Shown here: positions 37,090 to 37,450 of the stretch, one piece after another
Numbering within the stretch: position 1 is the first letter of the stretch
Layout of the letters: every line of letters begins with the position of its first letter
Source: an uncultured Pseudomonadota bacterium
GTDB lineage: Bacteria; Pseudomonadota; Gammaproteobacteria; Methylococcales; Methylomonadaceae
NCBI GenBank assembly: GCA_903870545.1
Contig: CAIQDI010000005.1
Span: 1 to 37,450 of the forward strand
Reading direction: 5' to 3'
DNA length: 37,450 nt
Notes under the pieces: generated by a model
Told to the model about the DNA's origin: nothing
Seen by the model: only the letters and a program-made list of their open reading frames with translations
Databases searched by the model: none
Translations under genes and position numbers: made by a program

Positions 37090-37450
37090 ATGACTGAAAA
37101 CACAGATAAAATTGCTCCAACACTTAGTTCCGCGATACCCAAAGCCAACGGTAGCGCGGTAAAAGTGAATCAAAATGTGATATTGAAGTTTAACGAAGCG
37201 GTAAAAGCGGGTTCTGGCAACATCGTTATTAGTGATGGCAAAGACAGTCACAGCATTTCTATTACCGACAAATCTCAAATCAAAATTAGCGGTAACACCC
37301 TCACGCTGAATCCTACCGATAATTTATTGCCGAATAGCACTTACAGCGTCAAAATTTCTGCCAGCGCAATTAAAGATTTGGCGGGTAACAAATTTGCCGG
37401 CATTCTCAACAAGACGGCGTTAAGTTTCAACACGGTTGACACGCTGTCGC
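37090..37450 (+). CDS. Ig-like (Big_5/SwmB-type) domain surface protein, 3' truncated by window
   Basis: The frame opens at ATG 37090 and is still open at the window end (120 complete codons). The first residues lack a signal peptide (MTENTDKIAPTLSSAIPKAN). They run straight into a bacterial Ig-like domain with the typical pattern ILKFNEAVKAGSGNIVISDG, then ISGNTLTLNPTDNLLPNSTY and AIKDLAGNKFAG. Such domains are usually repeated in very large type I secreted adhesins or RTX proteins, so this is probably the start of a long surface or secreted protein. No strong ribosome site is seen. The array of GTAAGT repeats lies about 95 bp upstream. Confidence 0.78.
   Translation, partial: MTENTDKIAPTLSSAIPKANGSAVKVNQNVILKFNEAVKAGSGNIVISDGKDSHSISITDKSQIKISGNTLTLNPTDNLLPNSTYSVKISASAIKDLAGNKFAGILNKTALSFNTVDTLS

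Overview
The window looks like a chromosome segment of a gammaproteobacterium with fairly AT-leaning DNA. The evidence is the set of conserved genes and their pairings: surE-pcm-yqaA, dacA-dat-ybeD, erpA, RNase T, MlaA, Zur and RarA. RTX and Ig-like surface proteins, the DUF3731 Hsp70 and short GTAGGGG-type hairpin repeats would fit Thiotrichales/Methylococcales-like lineages. That placement is an impression only, and the genus cannot be read from the sequence. I see no rRNA, tRNA, CRISPR array, transposase or phage gene. No stretch longer than 300 bases lacks a gene.

Layout, left half. The window opens inside htpG (+). A bidirectional terminator follows, then a compact minus-strand pair at 689-2177: a free-standing CZB zinc-binding protein, then a fusion of a thiol-peroxidase-like domain to a PilZ c-di-GMP-binding domain. 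Divergent from it is surE-pcm-yqaA (+). Next come a minus-strand Hsp70/DUF3731 protein and a gamma-carbonic-anhydrase-like protein, divergent from gmk-blc-DUF748 (+). An RTX protein follows and ends in a large palindromic element and a terminator.

Layout, middle. A tightly overlapping minus-strand operon, rmlC-rmlD-rmlB-rmlA-rarA, encodes dTDP-L-rhamnose synthesis plus a replication-fork ATPase. Upstream of it lies a zinc-homeostasis block, also minus strand: zur, a COG0523 GTPase and a TonB-dependent receptor. Two near-perfect Zur operators sit upstream of zur and of the GTPase. A flavin reductase gene (-) then faces argC (+).

Layout, right half. This holds erpA, a hairpin repeat pair, rnt-yajD (-), mlaA, a small His-tailed membrane protein with mutM, rlpA, dacA-dat-ybeD, folP and purB. 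It ends with a MASE1 histidine kinase/OmpR-type regulator pair. Four GTAAGT hexamers at an exact 10-bp period follow the regulator gene, and then a protein with an Ig-like domain runs off the window end.

Most genes are ordinary housekeeping. The strongest candidate for something undescribed is the CZB plus Tpx-PilZ pair. It combines a zinc/oxidant-sensing fold, a peroxiredoxin fold that keeps its cysteine but has lost the usual Thr and Arg partners, and an apparently intact c-di-GMP site. It could couple redox or zinc state to c-di-GMP signalling. The second candidate is the kinase/regulator pair with its repeat array in front of a surface-protein gene.
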